From Dysgonomonas sp. 520 (lineage in GTDB: Bacteria > Bacteroidota > Bacteroidia > Bacteroidales > Dysgonomonadaceae): a DNA stretch of 64,000 bases. Positions 1-7,858 of the stretch are shown piece by piece (the stretch's first letter is position 1; every line of letters starts with the position of its first letter). Below the pieces are notes generated by a model. It was not told the DNA's origin. It saw nothing but the letters and a program-made list of their open reading frames with translations, and made no database searches. The position numbers were made by a program, and so were the translations under genes. The stretch is from NCBI RefSeq assembly GCF_010501095.1, contig NZ_QVMP01000018.1, forward strand, positions 3,562 through 67,561. The letters are read 5' to 3'.

Positions 1-70
1 AATGTCACGTTTACACCCGTCAGGCGAAACGGCATCTGCTTCGCAGGCGGGGACACGTTAAGCGAAACAA

Positions 71-156
71 GGCGTAAAATTGAACACCTCCCCAACCCTG
101 CTCCAAAAGAGGGGTTTGCTCCCTCTCCTCTTGGAGAGGGCCGGGGTGAGGTCGGT
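71..156. repeat. Composite intergenic repeat, copy A
   Basis: The GGCGTAAAAT module is followed by CCTCCCC and then by the palindrome CCCTCTCC-TCTT-GGAGAGGG at 121-140 and a GGGGTGAGGT end. The same modules in the same order occur at 1910-2010. The GC-rich, palindromic make-up contrasts with the AT-rich surroundings, which is typical of dispersed non-coding repeats in Bacteroidetes. Confidence 0.6.
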
Positions 157-290
157 CGTCAACCAACTCAATACAGATGCTTCGCATCTCTCAGCAGCAC
201 AAGATTACAAAGTTAAGATTAAAATATTCAATATCAACACATAGCTGTGAATATATACATTCCGATAACGATAGTTAAATAAGTTTTTTG

Positions 291-298
291 TACTTTTG
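291..298 (+). promoter_or_regulatory. Candidate -7 promoter element
   Basis: TACTTTTG fits the Bacteroidetes -7 consensus TAnnTTTG and lies 49 bases before the lipoprotein start at 347. The -33 element is not clear. Confidence 0.45.
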
Positions 299-346
299 TG
301 ACCTAAAAAATAGCATTTAACATAGTAAACATATCTCAAAAAAAAG

Positions 347-1012
347 ATGAAGTATGCATTAGCATTTTGTTTTGCATCCTTAGTGCTTTTCGCATGCAAA
401 CAAGAACAGGAACCGGAGCGAGGAACAAATCGGCAGGAAACAAAAGAAGAAAAAAAATATACAAGGTTTAAGGGCAACTACAACAATACGTTCAACGACC
501 TGCACAACCTGCACACCGAAGCTGCCCTAAGAAAAGGAATACCGCCACTGGCCTGCAGGGCAGACACGAGCAAATATATGACCCGGTTGAAGAGAATACC
601 AAACGAATTGTTTTTGTACAAAACCGATTCTTTGGCCTATTCTATCCCCTACCTGACCAACGATGCTTCCGACCTGCTCATAAATATTTGCGCCAATTTC
701 AGAGACTCTTTATCGAGAAAGAGTTTAACTCTATATAAACCAATAATAACCAGCATCACGCGCACAGACGAAGATGTGGCAAAGCTGACCAGAAGAAACG
801 TCAATGCCAGCGACAGTTCGGCGCATCGTTATGCCACCACTTTCGACATATCGTGGAGGCGTTTCGAGAAAGTTGACACCCGAGGGGCTGATGTTGGAAC
901 CGATAAGCTGAAACTAATTTTGGGAGAGGTTCTGCACGATTTGCGGGAACGTGACAGGTGCTACATAAAGCACGAAAGAAAACAAGCGTGTTTTCATATA
1001 ACTGTAAGATAA
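347..1012 (+). CDS. Lipoprotein of unknown function
   Basis: The 221-residue protein starts with a short hydrophobic signal and a lipobox-like LVLFAC with the cysteine near residue 17, so it is probably lipidated by signal peptidase II and held in the outer or inner membrane facing the periplasm or surface. The mature part begins with a charged, Gln/Glu/Lys-rich linker and then shows a mixed alpha/beta composition with many basic residues and no motif I recognise. The protein ends with a basic stretch. It has its own TAnnTTTG-type promoter candidate at 291-298 and is followed, 75 bases later, by truA. A hairpin without a T-run (1020-1041) lies just after the stop. No function can be assigned from sequence alone. 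Confidence 0.75.
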   Translation: MKYALAFCFASLVLFACKQEQEPERGTNRQETKEEKKYTRFKGNYNNTFNDLHNLHTEAALRKGIPPLACRADTSKYMTRLKRIPNELFLYKTDSLAYSIPYLTNDASDLLINICANFRDSLSRKSLTLYKPIITSITRTDEDVAKLTRRNVNASDSSAHRYATTFDISWRRFEKVDTRGADVGTDKLKLILGEVLHDLRERDRCYIKHERKQACFHITVR

Positions 1013-1087
1013 AAACTGATGATTGCAGGGAAATGCAATCAACATGCAGCTTGTCTGCTCGCAACCGAATAAAAGAAACATTTAAGC

Positions 1088-1831
1088 ATGAATAGATATT
1101 TTATATATTTAGCATATAACGGCACTGATTATAACGGTTGGCAAATACAACCGAACGGAAAATCTATTCAGGAAACCCTGCAAAATGCGCTCTCCACATT
1201 GTTGCGAACGCCAACTGAAATTGTAGGAGCAGGGCGAACCGATGCCGGAGTGCATGCCAGACTGATGGCTGCACATTTTGATGCAGAAATTAGCAATTTA
1301 GACGAATTTTCTGACAGAATGAACAGAATATTGCCTAAAAATATCGCCATTTTCAGAACAATTCGGGTAAAACCGGATGCTCATGCCCGATTCGATGCAA
1401 CGGCTCGCTTATACAGATATTATATAACGACGGAGAAAGATCCATTTTTGTATCCGTTCAAACACAAGATACACCACGATCTTGATATGGATATGATGAA
1501 CCGCTGTGCAAACATCCTGTTTGAGTATAAAGACTTTACCAGTTTCAGCAAACTTCACACAGATGTGAAGACAAACGATTGTGAGATTATGCATGCTCAA
1601 TGGGAACGGCAAGGCAACGATTACATTTTCACCATTCAAGCCAACAGGTTTCTTCGCAACATGGTCAGGGCGATAGTGGGAACCTTGCTTGAAGCAGGAC
1701 GGGGAAAACTGGACGAGCAGGGCATGAGAAGAATAATAGAGGCGAAAAACAGATCGACGGCAGGACATTCTGTTCCGGGAAATGCGCTTTTTTTGGAAGA
1801 TATTGAATATAAGGAAGATATATTTTTATAA
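1088..1831 (+). CDS. truA: tRNA pseudouridine(38-40) synthase TruA
   Basis: TruA converts uridines 38-40 in the tRNA anticodon arm to pseudouridine. The catalytic motif GRTDAGVHA is present with the nucleophilic aspartate at residue 52, and the usual second half follows, including FTSFSK near residue 155 and the [14 protein letters not shown] segment near residue 190. The length of 247 residues is normal for the family. The ATG at 1088 gives the typical N-terminus with a YNGTDYNGW segment. It stands alone between intergenic repeats, so it probably is not in an operon with nhaA downstream. Confidence 0.97.
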   Translation: MNRYFIYLAYNGTDYNGWQIQPNGKSIQETLQNALSTLLRTPTEIVGAGRTDAGVHARLMAAHFDAEISNLDEFSDRMNRILPKNIAIFRTIRVKPDAHARFDATARLYRYYITTEKDPFLYPFKHKIHHDLDMDMMNRCANILFEYKDFTSFSKLHTDVKTNDCEIMHAQWERQGNDYIFTIQANRFLRNMVRAIVGTLLEAGRGKLDEQGMRRIIEAKNRSTAGHSVPGNALFLEDIEYKEDIFL

Positions 1832-1909
1832 TTGAAAAACGGTCTTTTAAATTTATACAAATCATATTTGTAGGTGTGAATAAAAACTCACCCAATGTTG
1901 TTGTTATAA

Positions 1910-2010
1910 GGGCGTAAAATTTTACGCCCCTACAAATCACCGCCACACATCCTCCCCCAAAAGGAGGAAGGGTTATTCCCTCTCTTTGGGAGAGGGTTAG
2001 GGAGAGGTGT
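1910..2010. repeat. Composite intergenic repeat, copy B
   Basis: A perfect 20-bp palindrome (GGGCGTAAAA/TTTTACGCCC, 1910-1929) is followed by CCTCCCCC, GGAGGAAGGG and CCCTCTC-TTTGG-GAGAGGG pieces ending in GGAGAGGTG. Order and content match copy A at 71-156. It lies between truA and nhaA. Confidence 0.65.
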
Positions 2011-2053
2011 ATTCAACTAGATTCGCATAAATGATAGATAAACTATAATAACT

Positions 2054-3217
2054 ATGAGAATAAATACTTATTTGAACGGAAGGACATTGAAAGGATTCAT
2101 GGAAAGTGAAAAATCGGGCGGACTTGTCCTCATTGTATGCACTCTCCTATCCCTTCTGTTGGCAAATTCGAGTATCGGACAACATTATCTGGGTATATGG
2201 GATTTCCATATCGGCAGCCATTCCTTTGCCCATTGGATCAACGACGGATTGATGGCGATATTCTTTCTTTTGGTGGGACTGGAACTGATTCAGGAAATTC
2301 ACGAAGGAGAACTATCAAACACCAAAAGAGCCATGCTCCCTTTATCCGGGGCATTAGGAGGAATGCTAGTCCCCGCCGGAATTTATATGTTATTCAACTA
2401 CGGCACTGAAACACACGCCGGCTACGGAATACCGATGGCAACAGATATTGCTTTTGCCTTGGGCATTCTTTCATTGCTTGGTAGCCGTGTGCCCACATCC
2501 CTGAAAGTCTTCCTTACGGCATTGGCAGTAATAGACGACCTGGGGGCAATTATTGTGATTGCCATATTCTACACATCCTCGCTTTCTTGGATCAGCTTGT
2601 TTATCGCTCTGGGAACATTTGTCGTTTTACTTGTATTGAATAAGGTTTTCAATATAAAAAACCTTATCCCATACCTGATTGGAGGTGTCGTTATGTGGTA
2701 TTTCATGCTTCAATCGGGAGTTCACGCAACCATTGCCGGAGTATTGCTTGCAATAACCATCCCTTTCAAGAAAGGAGATCCGGCTTGCATGTCGAACAAG
2801 ATGCAACATGCGCTTCATTATCCCGTGGCATTCATCATATTGCCATTGTTCGCATTAGCCAACACGGCCATAGTGATGGAAGGCAATTGGGATCAGGCAA
2901 TAGGAGAACCATTTGCCTTGGGTATAATATTCGGGTTGATACTAGGCAAACCACTGGGTATCACGCTATTCAGCTTCATCATGGTTAAATCAGGCCTGTG
3001 CTCACTACCCAGAGGTACTAAATGGAAAGAGATGATTGGGGTCGGCATGCTGGGAGGTATAGGCTTCACAATGTCTATTTTTATTACCTTATTGGCGTTT
3101 AAAGACAGTGTACACTATATAAACGAGTCGAAACTGATGATTCTCTTCGCCTCCACAATTGCGGGAATATTGGGGTATACATGGCTCAACTTTGTATTGA
3201 AGAAACGAAAAGAATAA
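2054..3217 (+). CDS. nhaA: Na+/H+ antiporter NhaA
   Basis: NhaA is an inner-membrane antiporter that expels sodium in exchange for protons, used for pH and salt homeostasis. The 387-residue protein has the expected set of about 12 hydrophobic segments. The ion-binding residues are visible: ATDIAFALG with D131 and the AVIDDLGA motif with D161-D162, corresponding to the paired aspartates of the E. coli protein. The C-terminal MLGGIGFTMSIFI segment is also characteristic. The gene is followed after 16 bases by an EamA transporter in the same direction, so the two may be co-transcribed. Confidence 0.97.
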   Translation: MRINTYLNGRTLKGFMESEKSGGLVLIVCTLLSLLLANSSIGQHYLGIWDFHIGSHSFAHWINDGLMAIFFLLVGLELIQEIHEGELSNTKRAMLPLSGALGGMLVPAGIYMLFNYGTETHAGYGIPMATDIAFALGILSLLGSRVPTSLKVFLTALAVIDDLGAIIVIAIFYTSSLSWISLFIALGTFVVLLVLNKVFNIKNLIPYLIGGVVMWYFMLQSGVHATIAGVLLAITIPFKKGDPACMSNKMQHALHYPVAFIILPLFALANTAIVMEGNWDQAIGEPFALGIIFGLILGKPLGITLFSFIMVKSGLCSLPRGTKWKEMIGVGMLGGIGFTMSIFITLLAFKDSVHYINESKLMILFASTIAGILGYTWLNFVLKKRKE

Positions 3218-3233
3218 AAAAAATTAAACATAT

Positions 3234-4133
3234 ATGTGGTTAGCTCTGGCCTTTCTATCGGCTTTTTTTCTAGGGTGTTACGATGTCAACAAAAAGATGT
3301 CGGTTCAGAATAATGCGGTTATTCCCGTCTTATTCCTGAACACTTTTTTCTGTACATTATTCTTTCTTCCACTATTCCTGTTATCCCGCTTTGTGCCCGA
3401 TCTGGTTGCCGGGAGCATTTTCTACGTGCCCGCAATAGATGCCGAAACCCACTTCTACATTGTCCTGAAGTCGGCCTTGGTACTATCGTCCTGGATATTC
3501 AGCTATTTTGCCATAAAACACCTCCCCCTTACAATCAGCGGACCAATAAACGCCACACGCCCCGTAATGACGCTGCTGGGTGCGCTCCTCATATTCGGCG
3601 AAAGGCTGAACCTGTATCAGTGGATAGGTGTCTTACTGACTATTATATCGGTCTTTCTTCTTTCGGCGACAGGTAGAAAAGAGGGGATTAACTTCCGTCG
3701 CAACAAATGGATCATCTTCATGTTTCTGGCAGCGGCTCTTGGTGCTGCAAGCGGATTGTACGACAAATTCCTGATGCAAAGATTCAGTTCCACGTCTGTT
3801 CAGTTTTGGTACAATTTCTATCAATTCTTGATGATGGCCATAGTCCTGATTGTATTATGGTATCCACGACGGGGAAAGTCCACCCCTTTCAAGTGGAAAT
3901 GGAACATTCTGCTGGTTTCCTTTTTCCTTACACTTGCCGACTTTGTCTATTTCTATGCCCTGACCGATCCTGAGGCCATGATTTCGATCGTTTCTATGGT
4001 AAGAAGGAGCTCTGTTGTAGTCTCGTTTATCGGAGGAGTTTTATTCTTCCATGAAAAAAACTTAAAAGGAAAGGCAATAGACCTTGCTTTAATCATTATA
4101 GGGATGTTTTTCTTATATTTGGGAACAAAATAG
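3234..4133 (+). CDS. EamA/DMT-family membrane transporter
   Basis: The 299-residue protein has ten hydrophobic segments arranged as two five-helix halves, the drug/metabolite transporter (EamA) layout. The first half ends with the typical ISGPINATRPVMTLLGALLIFGERL segment family signature (conserved Pro plus GE near residues 95-123), and the second half repeats it with VVSFIGGVLFFHEK near residue 265. Members export amino acids, metabolites or drugs; the substrate here cannot be told. It begins 16 bases after nhaA and ends 39 bases before the DUF3256 gene. Confidence 0.85.
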   Translation: MWLALAFLSAFFLGCYDVNKKMSVQNNAVIPVLFLNTFFCTLFFLPLFLLSRFVPDLVAGSIFYVPAIDAETHFYIVLKSALVLSSWIFSYFAIKHLPLTISGPINATRPVMTLLGALLIFGERLNLYQWIGVLLTIISVFLLSATGRKEGINFRRNKWIIFMFLAAALGAASGLYDKFLMQRFSSTSVQFWYNFYQFLMMAIVLIVLWYPRRGKSTPFKWKWNILLVSFFLTLADFVYFYALTDPEAMISIVSMVRRSSVVVSFIGGVLFFHEKNLKGKAIDLALIIIGMFFLYLGTK

Positions 4134-4172
4134 GCCGCTGGCCTCACAATACATTATACAGTACGCACACTT

Positions 4173-4811
4173 ATGAAAAATAAAATCATATTATTATTTC
4201 TATTCGTTTCTTTCGTATCAAGCCTGACAGCACAAGATATTACCGGCATCGTGCTGAATGCTCCGGACAATATTATCTTCGGATTATCGGCTGAAGAAAA
4301 AGACAAACTTGTTGCCCAACCAAAAGACAGTGCAATAGTGTCTGTTAACAATATATTCCAGAAAACGACCAAACGCCTCAATTTGTCGGACGATTATATT
4401 TCGCTTCAAACATCCGAAGCCGGAACCACTCAGATAAAACTGCTTCCTCTTGTTAACGAATCGAAAATAATATGCGTGGTTACAACAGTATGCGGCAAGG
4501 TTTGTGACAGCAAAATACAATTTTTCTATTCTGCCAATTGGACTCCGCTCGAAAACGTAGAGTTGTTTCCCCGGCTTGATATAAACACTTTCCTTGAAGA
4601 TAATATTGATAAGAATTCCGACGATTTCCAGAATGCTCTGGCTGTGGTTTCAATGCTGCCTGTCAAGTTAGTTTTAGATGCTGATACGCAGGATATAAAA
4701 GCCGAGTTAGGGATAAAAGAATATCTTTCCGAAACCGAGTACAACGAAATAGAGAAATACCTGAAAAAAGATCCGGTGACATTTAAATGGAATAAAATTT
4801 CGTTCAAATAA
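4173..4811 (+). CDS. Secreted DUF3256-like protein
   Basis: This 212-residue protein has a clear N-terminal signal peptide (hydrophobic to about residue 18, cleavage after SLTA-Q), so it is exported to the periplasm or beyond. The mature domain begins with DITGIVLNAPDNI and contains two nearby cysteines (TTVCGKVCDSK). It looks like the Bacteroidales DUF3256 family, which has no known function; that assignment comes from memory of the family. It follows the EamA gene in the same direction and is separated by about 180 bases from the next gene, which has its own promoter. Confidence 0.7.
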   Translation: MKNKIILLFLFVSFVSSLTAQDITGIVLNAPDNIIFGLSAEEKDKLVAQPKDSAIVSVNNIFQKTTKRLNLSDDYISLQTSEAGTTQIKLLPLVNESKIICVVTTVCGKVCDSKIQFFYSANWTPLENVELFPRLDINTFLEDNIDKNSDDFQNALAVVSMLPVKLVLDADTQDIKAELGIKEYLSETEYNEIEKYLKKDPVTFKWNKISFK

Positions 4812-4826
4812 CACAATATATTAATC

Positions 4827-4861
4827 TTTGTTTCATAATTTATCAATATTATGTACTTTTG
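4827..4861 (+). promoter_or_regulatory. Candidate promoter of P-loop kinase-like gene
   Basis: A TTTG at 4827-4830 and TACTTTTG at 4854-4861 match the Bacteroidetes -33 and -7 elements with near-normal spacing. They lie about 135 bases before the start at 4995, implying a leader of roughly 125 bases. Confidence 0.5.
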
Positions 4862-4994
4862 CTGCAATAATATCATTTTTATCGAATAAAGGAAAGAATC
4901 ACGACAAAATTGTTACATTTTGGACATTTTATAAATACAAAACAAGAAAAAGAGGTATCAATAACAAACAAATTGTATATAACTATATAAAATC

Positions 4995-6728
4995 ATGCAA
5001 CAAGAATTTACGTTAGGCAGGGGCAAAGCGATGATTAATTTTACGCTTAAATATTGCGATACCCGCCAAAAAATGTTTAACAGCTACGGCTTTAGACGAG
5101 TAATAGAAAGTTTCATCATAGAAAACTTGAAAAAGGATGAAGTAATAATATACGATTATTACATCAAAACATTCAAAACGGATGAAGAATTTATCAACTC
5201 TCTTTTAGAGTTTTTCAAACTTGTGAATGTTTGCGAGTTGGACGAAATTTTGAAGGTAAACAATATCTATTCTGTTTTCCTCGACGATAAAAGCCTGTTT
5301 ATTGAGTTGATAGAACTTCTCTACAAATATTGGAGAAGACTGGAAAGGATAACCATTGTTCGCAACTCACAGCTGGGCGACGGTCTGCAAAACGTAAGGT
5401 TCATTCAAGCAAACGACCTCTTCAACGAGCTGATCTTGTCAATTTATCGCCGCACGGAAGAAACCGTGATGGGATATAGCCACCGTGTATATCGTCAGTT
5501 GGCGGCAGGCGCAAACGCCGGACTCACCCTGAACGACGTGAAATGGAACTGTCCCGCCGAGTACAACGGATTATCAACTGTGCCTTTCATCAGTTCTGTT
5601 GTGTTCAACCCTCCCGTTATCACGTACACTAAGAAAAATACCCGTGACGGAATATTTCAGGAACATAAAGAAAATCCTTTGAAAGGAATAAACCTGAATG
5701 ACGACAACTGGTTCGTGTTTCCTGCCTGGGTGGGAAATATGTTGACATTTGTCTACTTCCACAAAGATTTTATCGACCACGGATTGGGATTGGCAAACCT
5801 CTTCGAACTGGCTACCGAAAGTGACTATATAGGCAAAAAACCGGATATGATCTATCTGTTCGGTTATCCTGATGCACATGAAGAAAAACGCACATTCTAT
5901 CATAAAGACAAAAAGAACGACATCCTTATCGGATATGCAAACTATTGCGACGATATCGACTATTTCGGATACATGAAAAAGATGTTGCTCACATTGCACA
6001 ATGTGAAGCAAATGGAAAACGGAGCCCTTCCGCTGCACGGCGCAATGGTTAATGTTGCCCTGAAAAATGGAAAGGAAGCAAATATCATTATCATTGGCGA
6101 CAGTGGTGCGGGAAAATCGGAAAGCCTTGAAGCATTCCGTACTCTCAACGACAACTTTATCCGCCACATGCGCATAATTTTTGACGATATGGGTTACCTG
6201 AAATTTGAGAATGATGGTTCGATAAAAGCATACGGAACAGAAATTGGTGCTTTTGTGCGCACAGACGACTTAGATCCGACTTACGCTTTCGAACAACTCG
6301 ACCGTGGCATCTACACAAATCCGGACAAGGTAAACGCCCGTGTAACAATTCCTGTATCTACCTACGAGGTTATATCGAAAGGATATAAAGTTGATTATAT
6401 GCTTTATGCAAACAATTATGCCGAAAGCGAACAAAAGATCAACTTCTTCGATAATCTGGAAAAAGCAATCGAAGTTTTTGAAGCCGGAGCACGCAAAGCC
6501 AAAGGTACAACAACAGAAAAAGGACTGGTTAAATCTTATTTCGCCAATCCTTTCGGACCTGTGCAGGAACGTGAACTAGCCGAAAAACTCATCAAAAAAT
6601 ATTTTACTGCCATGAACGAAAATGGGGTAAAAATTGGTGAAATGCATACAAGCCTTGCCATAGACGGGATGACTAAAGACGGTCCGAGACAAGCAGCCGA
6701 AGAACTATTTACCCTTATCAATGAATAA
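4995..6728 (+). CDS. HPr-kinase/PEPCK-like P-loop protein
   Basis: The 577-residue protein has an unrecognised N-terminal half and a nucleotide-binding C-terminal half. The P-loop GDSGAGKSE near residues 367-375 matches the HPr kinase/phosphorylase form (GDSGxGKSE) better than the classical PEP carboxykinase form (GxSGTGKTT). A following IIFDDMGYL segment supplies a likely metal-binding acidic pair, and YGTEIGAFVRTDD may be the equivalent of the PEPCK adenine/substrate region. Homologues in Bacteroides are commonly annotated as phosphoenolpyruvate carboxykinase, but the length and motifs argue for a distinct branch of unknown substrate. It is a single-gene unit with its own promoter and a strong terminator at 6751-6784. 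Confidence 0.7.
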   Translation: MQQEFTLGRGKAMINFTLKYCDTRQKMFNSYGFRRVIESFIIENLKKDEVIIYDYYIKTFKTDEEFINSLLEFFKLVNVCELDEILKVNNIYSVFLDDKSLFIELIELLYKYWRRLERITIVRNSQLGDGLQNVRFIQANDLFNELILSIYRRTEETVMGYSHRVYRQLAAGANAGLTLNDVKWNCPAEYNGLSTVPFISSVVFNPPVITYTKKNTRDGIFQEHKENPLKGINLNDDNWFVFPAWVGNMLTFVYFHKDFIDHGLGLANLFELATESDYIGKKPDMIYLFGYPDAHEEKRTFYHKDKKNDILIGYANYCDDIDYFGYMKKMLLTLHNVKQMENGALPLHGAMVNVALKNGKEANIIIIGDSGAGKSESLEAFRTLNDNFIRHMRIIFDDMGYLKFENDGSIKAYGTEIGAFVRTDDLDPTYAFEQLDRGIYTNPDKVNARVTIPVSTYEVISKGYKVDYMLYANNYAESEQKINFFDNLEKAIEVFEAGARKAKGTTTEKGLVKSYFANPFGPVQERELAEKLIKKYFTAMNENGVKIGEMHTSLAIDGMTKDGPRQAAEELFTLINE

Positions 6729-6750
6729 GCGAAAATACTGACCAAAAAAA

Positions 6751-6790
6751 AAAATGGAGATTGCAAAATTGCAATCTCCATTTTCTTTTG
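6751..6790 (+). terminator. Rho-independent terminator
   Basis: A near-perfect hairpin (arms 6751-6766 and 6769-6784, core TGGAGATTGCA/TGCAATCTCCA) ends in a T-rich tract. It sits 22 bases after the P-loop gene and, because its A-run is also T-rich on the other strand, may also stop leftward transcripts. Confidence 0.9.
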
Positions 6791-6816
6791 ATAAACTCTA
6801 TTTAAAAACCCAAATA

Positions 6817-7569
6817 TTAGTCTAATATTTGTTTCACCGTTTCAACAGAACCATTTTCGTAAGTTACTTTTTTCAATACTAAACCTTTAGCATCAGCAGC
6901 AACTTGTTTTCCTTGAAGGTTGTAATATACTTCAGATACAACAGCTCCTTTATCGGCAGTAGCATCGCTGATAGAAGAAGTGCCTTCCGTAGCCCAAGAA
7001 AGGCTATATATATTTATACTACTAACCGGGAATGTAATAGTTACTTCACCTGCTGCAGGAACTTCAACATTTATGTATGGGTAAACTTTTGACGTTGCAC
7101 TAGGATCAGTTTGGCTAGGATTTGATACTGCCTGAGCACTTGACTCTACTACAACTTTATTATACAATTCTTTTCCAGCTTGTGCTACCACTACAGTTCT
7201 ATCTGTTGCTGAATTACTACCTGTTCTAGCAGCAATTTTAAGCGTTCCTTTATCTTTTGCATCTAAAATTATATAACGATAAGAAGCCTTACTTGCTCCT
7301 CCTGATTTAAGGCGAAAATCAAATTTATCGCAATCTCCAATAGCAACAGTTGTCAAATCTCCATCGTAGAAATACGCTGTATTACCATCTATCTCAAATC
7401 CTCTGTTGTAAGGTTTGTCTGTCTTATCTGTTTCTGTCGCCTTAAATGTAAAAGATCCATTTTTTGTATCAGCTGTATATCCACCAGCTTCAGTAAAAGT
7501 AATCAGTTCTTGTGCACTTGCACCCAAAGTCATCGCCAAAGCGGCTACGAAAAGTAAAGTTTTTTTCAT
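6817..7569 (-). CDS. Secreted protein with C-terminal sorting-like domain
   Basis: The 250-residue protein has a canonical signal peptide (MKKTLLFVAALAM..., cleavage after GASA-Q). Residues about 20-195 form an all-beta domain rich in Thr, Ser and Gly that resembles the jelly-roll modules attached to Bacteroidetes pectate lyases (for example the YRYIILDAKDKG and INIYSLSW segments). The last 50 residues (VYYNLQGKQV... ending in VKQILD) resemble the C-terminal sorting/anchoring domains of Prevotella and Bacteroides secreted enzymes. There is no catalytic motif, so a pectin-binding or surface role is a guess. It lies downstream of the pectin locus, has its own promoter (7630-7637) and a motif shared with the other end of the locus (7679-7699). 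Confidence 0.65.
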   Translation of the reverse strand: MKKTLLFVAALAMTLGASAQELITFTEAGGYTADTKNGSFTFKATETDKTDKPYNRGFEIDGNTAYFYDGDLTTVAIGDCDKFDFRLKSGGASKASYRYIILDAKDKGTLKIAARTGSNSATDRTVVVAQAGKELYNKVVVESSAQAVSNPSQTDPSATSKVYPYINVEVPAAGEVTITFPVSSINIYSLSWATEGTSSISDATADKGAVVSEVYYNLQGKQVAADAKGLVLKKVTYENGSVETVKQILD

Positions 7570-7629
7570 GATAAAAATTGTTTTGATTGTTAATAATTTG
7601 TTTGTATCTTTTTTTAATCTCTCGTATCA

Positions 7630-7637
7630 CAAATGTA
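7630..7637 (-). promoter_or_regulatory. Candidate -7 promoter element
   Basis: Read on the minus strand this is TACATTTG (TAnnTTTG), 60 bases before the secreted-protein start at 7569. The shared motif at 7679-7699 lies about 42 bases further upstream, a position suited to an activator. Confidence 0.5.
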
Positions 7638-7678
7638 TGTAAATCAATATTTAACAGGGTGTAATAATTGACTTTATA

Positions 7679-7699
7679 GGGTAGTCTTTTTGGTTTTTA
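7679..7699. promoter_or_regulatory. Candidate pectin-locus operator, copy 1
   Basis: GGGTA-GT-CTTTTTGGTTTTTA. The 14-base part CTTTTTGGTTTTTA preceded by GGGTA recurs at 19974-19993. Both copies lie 88-110 bases upstream of leftward genes for secreted proteins. Binding by the AraC-type output domain of the hybrid regulator encoded at 20090 is an inference. Confidence 0.45.
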
Positions 7700-7737
7700 G
7701 CTAAGTAAACATGCAACGTGCAACAACAATGAAAGGA

Positions 7738-7800
7738 TTGTCATGCTGAGCAACACGAAACATCTACAAAACAGATATTCCGATTCACACAACATGACAA
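7738..7800. repeat. REP-like hairpin repeat, copy 1
   Basis: TTGTCATGCTGAG ... ends in ATGACAA; the ends are inverted repeats (TTGTCAT/ATGACAA). The same element, with the internal order TGTCAT-CTGA-GAA-CATCT ... TTC-ACA/CAC-ATGACA, recurs at 25823-25885 and 50614-50684. Confidence 0.6.
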
Positions 7801-7858
7801 TTTGCCTCTGCATTTTCAACTTCATGCTACGATGAAAGCGAGAATGCCTAATAAAACC

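Larger units (their letters stand above)
1..346. other. Intergenic region with repeat module
   Basis: I find no gene here. Positions 71-156 carry a repeat module: a GGCGTAAAAT piece followed by CCTCCCC and GAGAGGG pieces, with a perfect 8-bp hairpin at 121-140. A small hairpin (AGATGC, loop TTC, GCATCT) lies at 175-189. The right end (about 280-346) is AT-rich and carries the promoter of the next lipoprotein gene. Confidence 0.6.

Noticed and set aside
1020-1041. Terminator after the first lipoprotein gene (TGATTGCA/TGCAATCA)
   Set aside because: The hairpin has no T-run, so termination cannot be supported.
4995-6728. Naming this gene PEP carboxykinase (pckA)
   Set aside because: The P-loop is of the HPr-kinase type and the usual PEPCK motif order is not seen; I keep a cautious family name.
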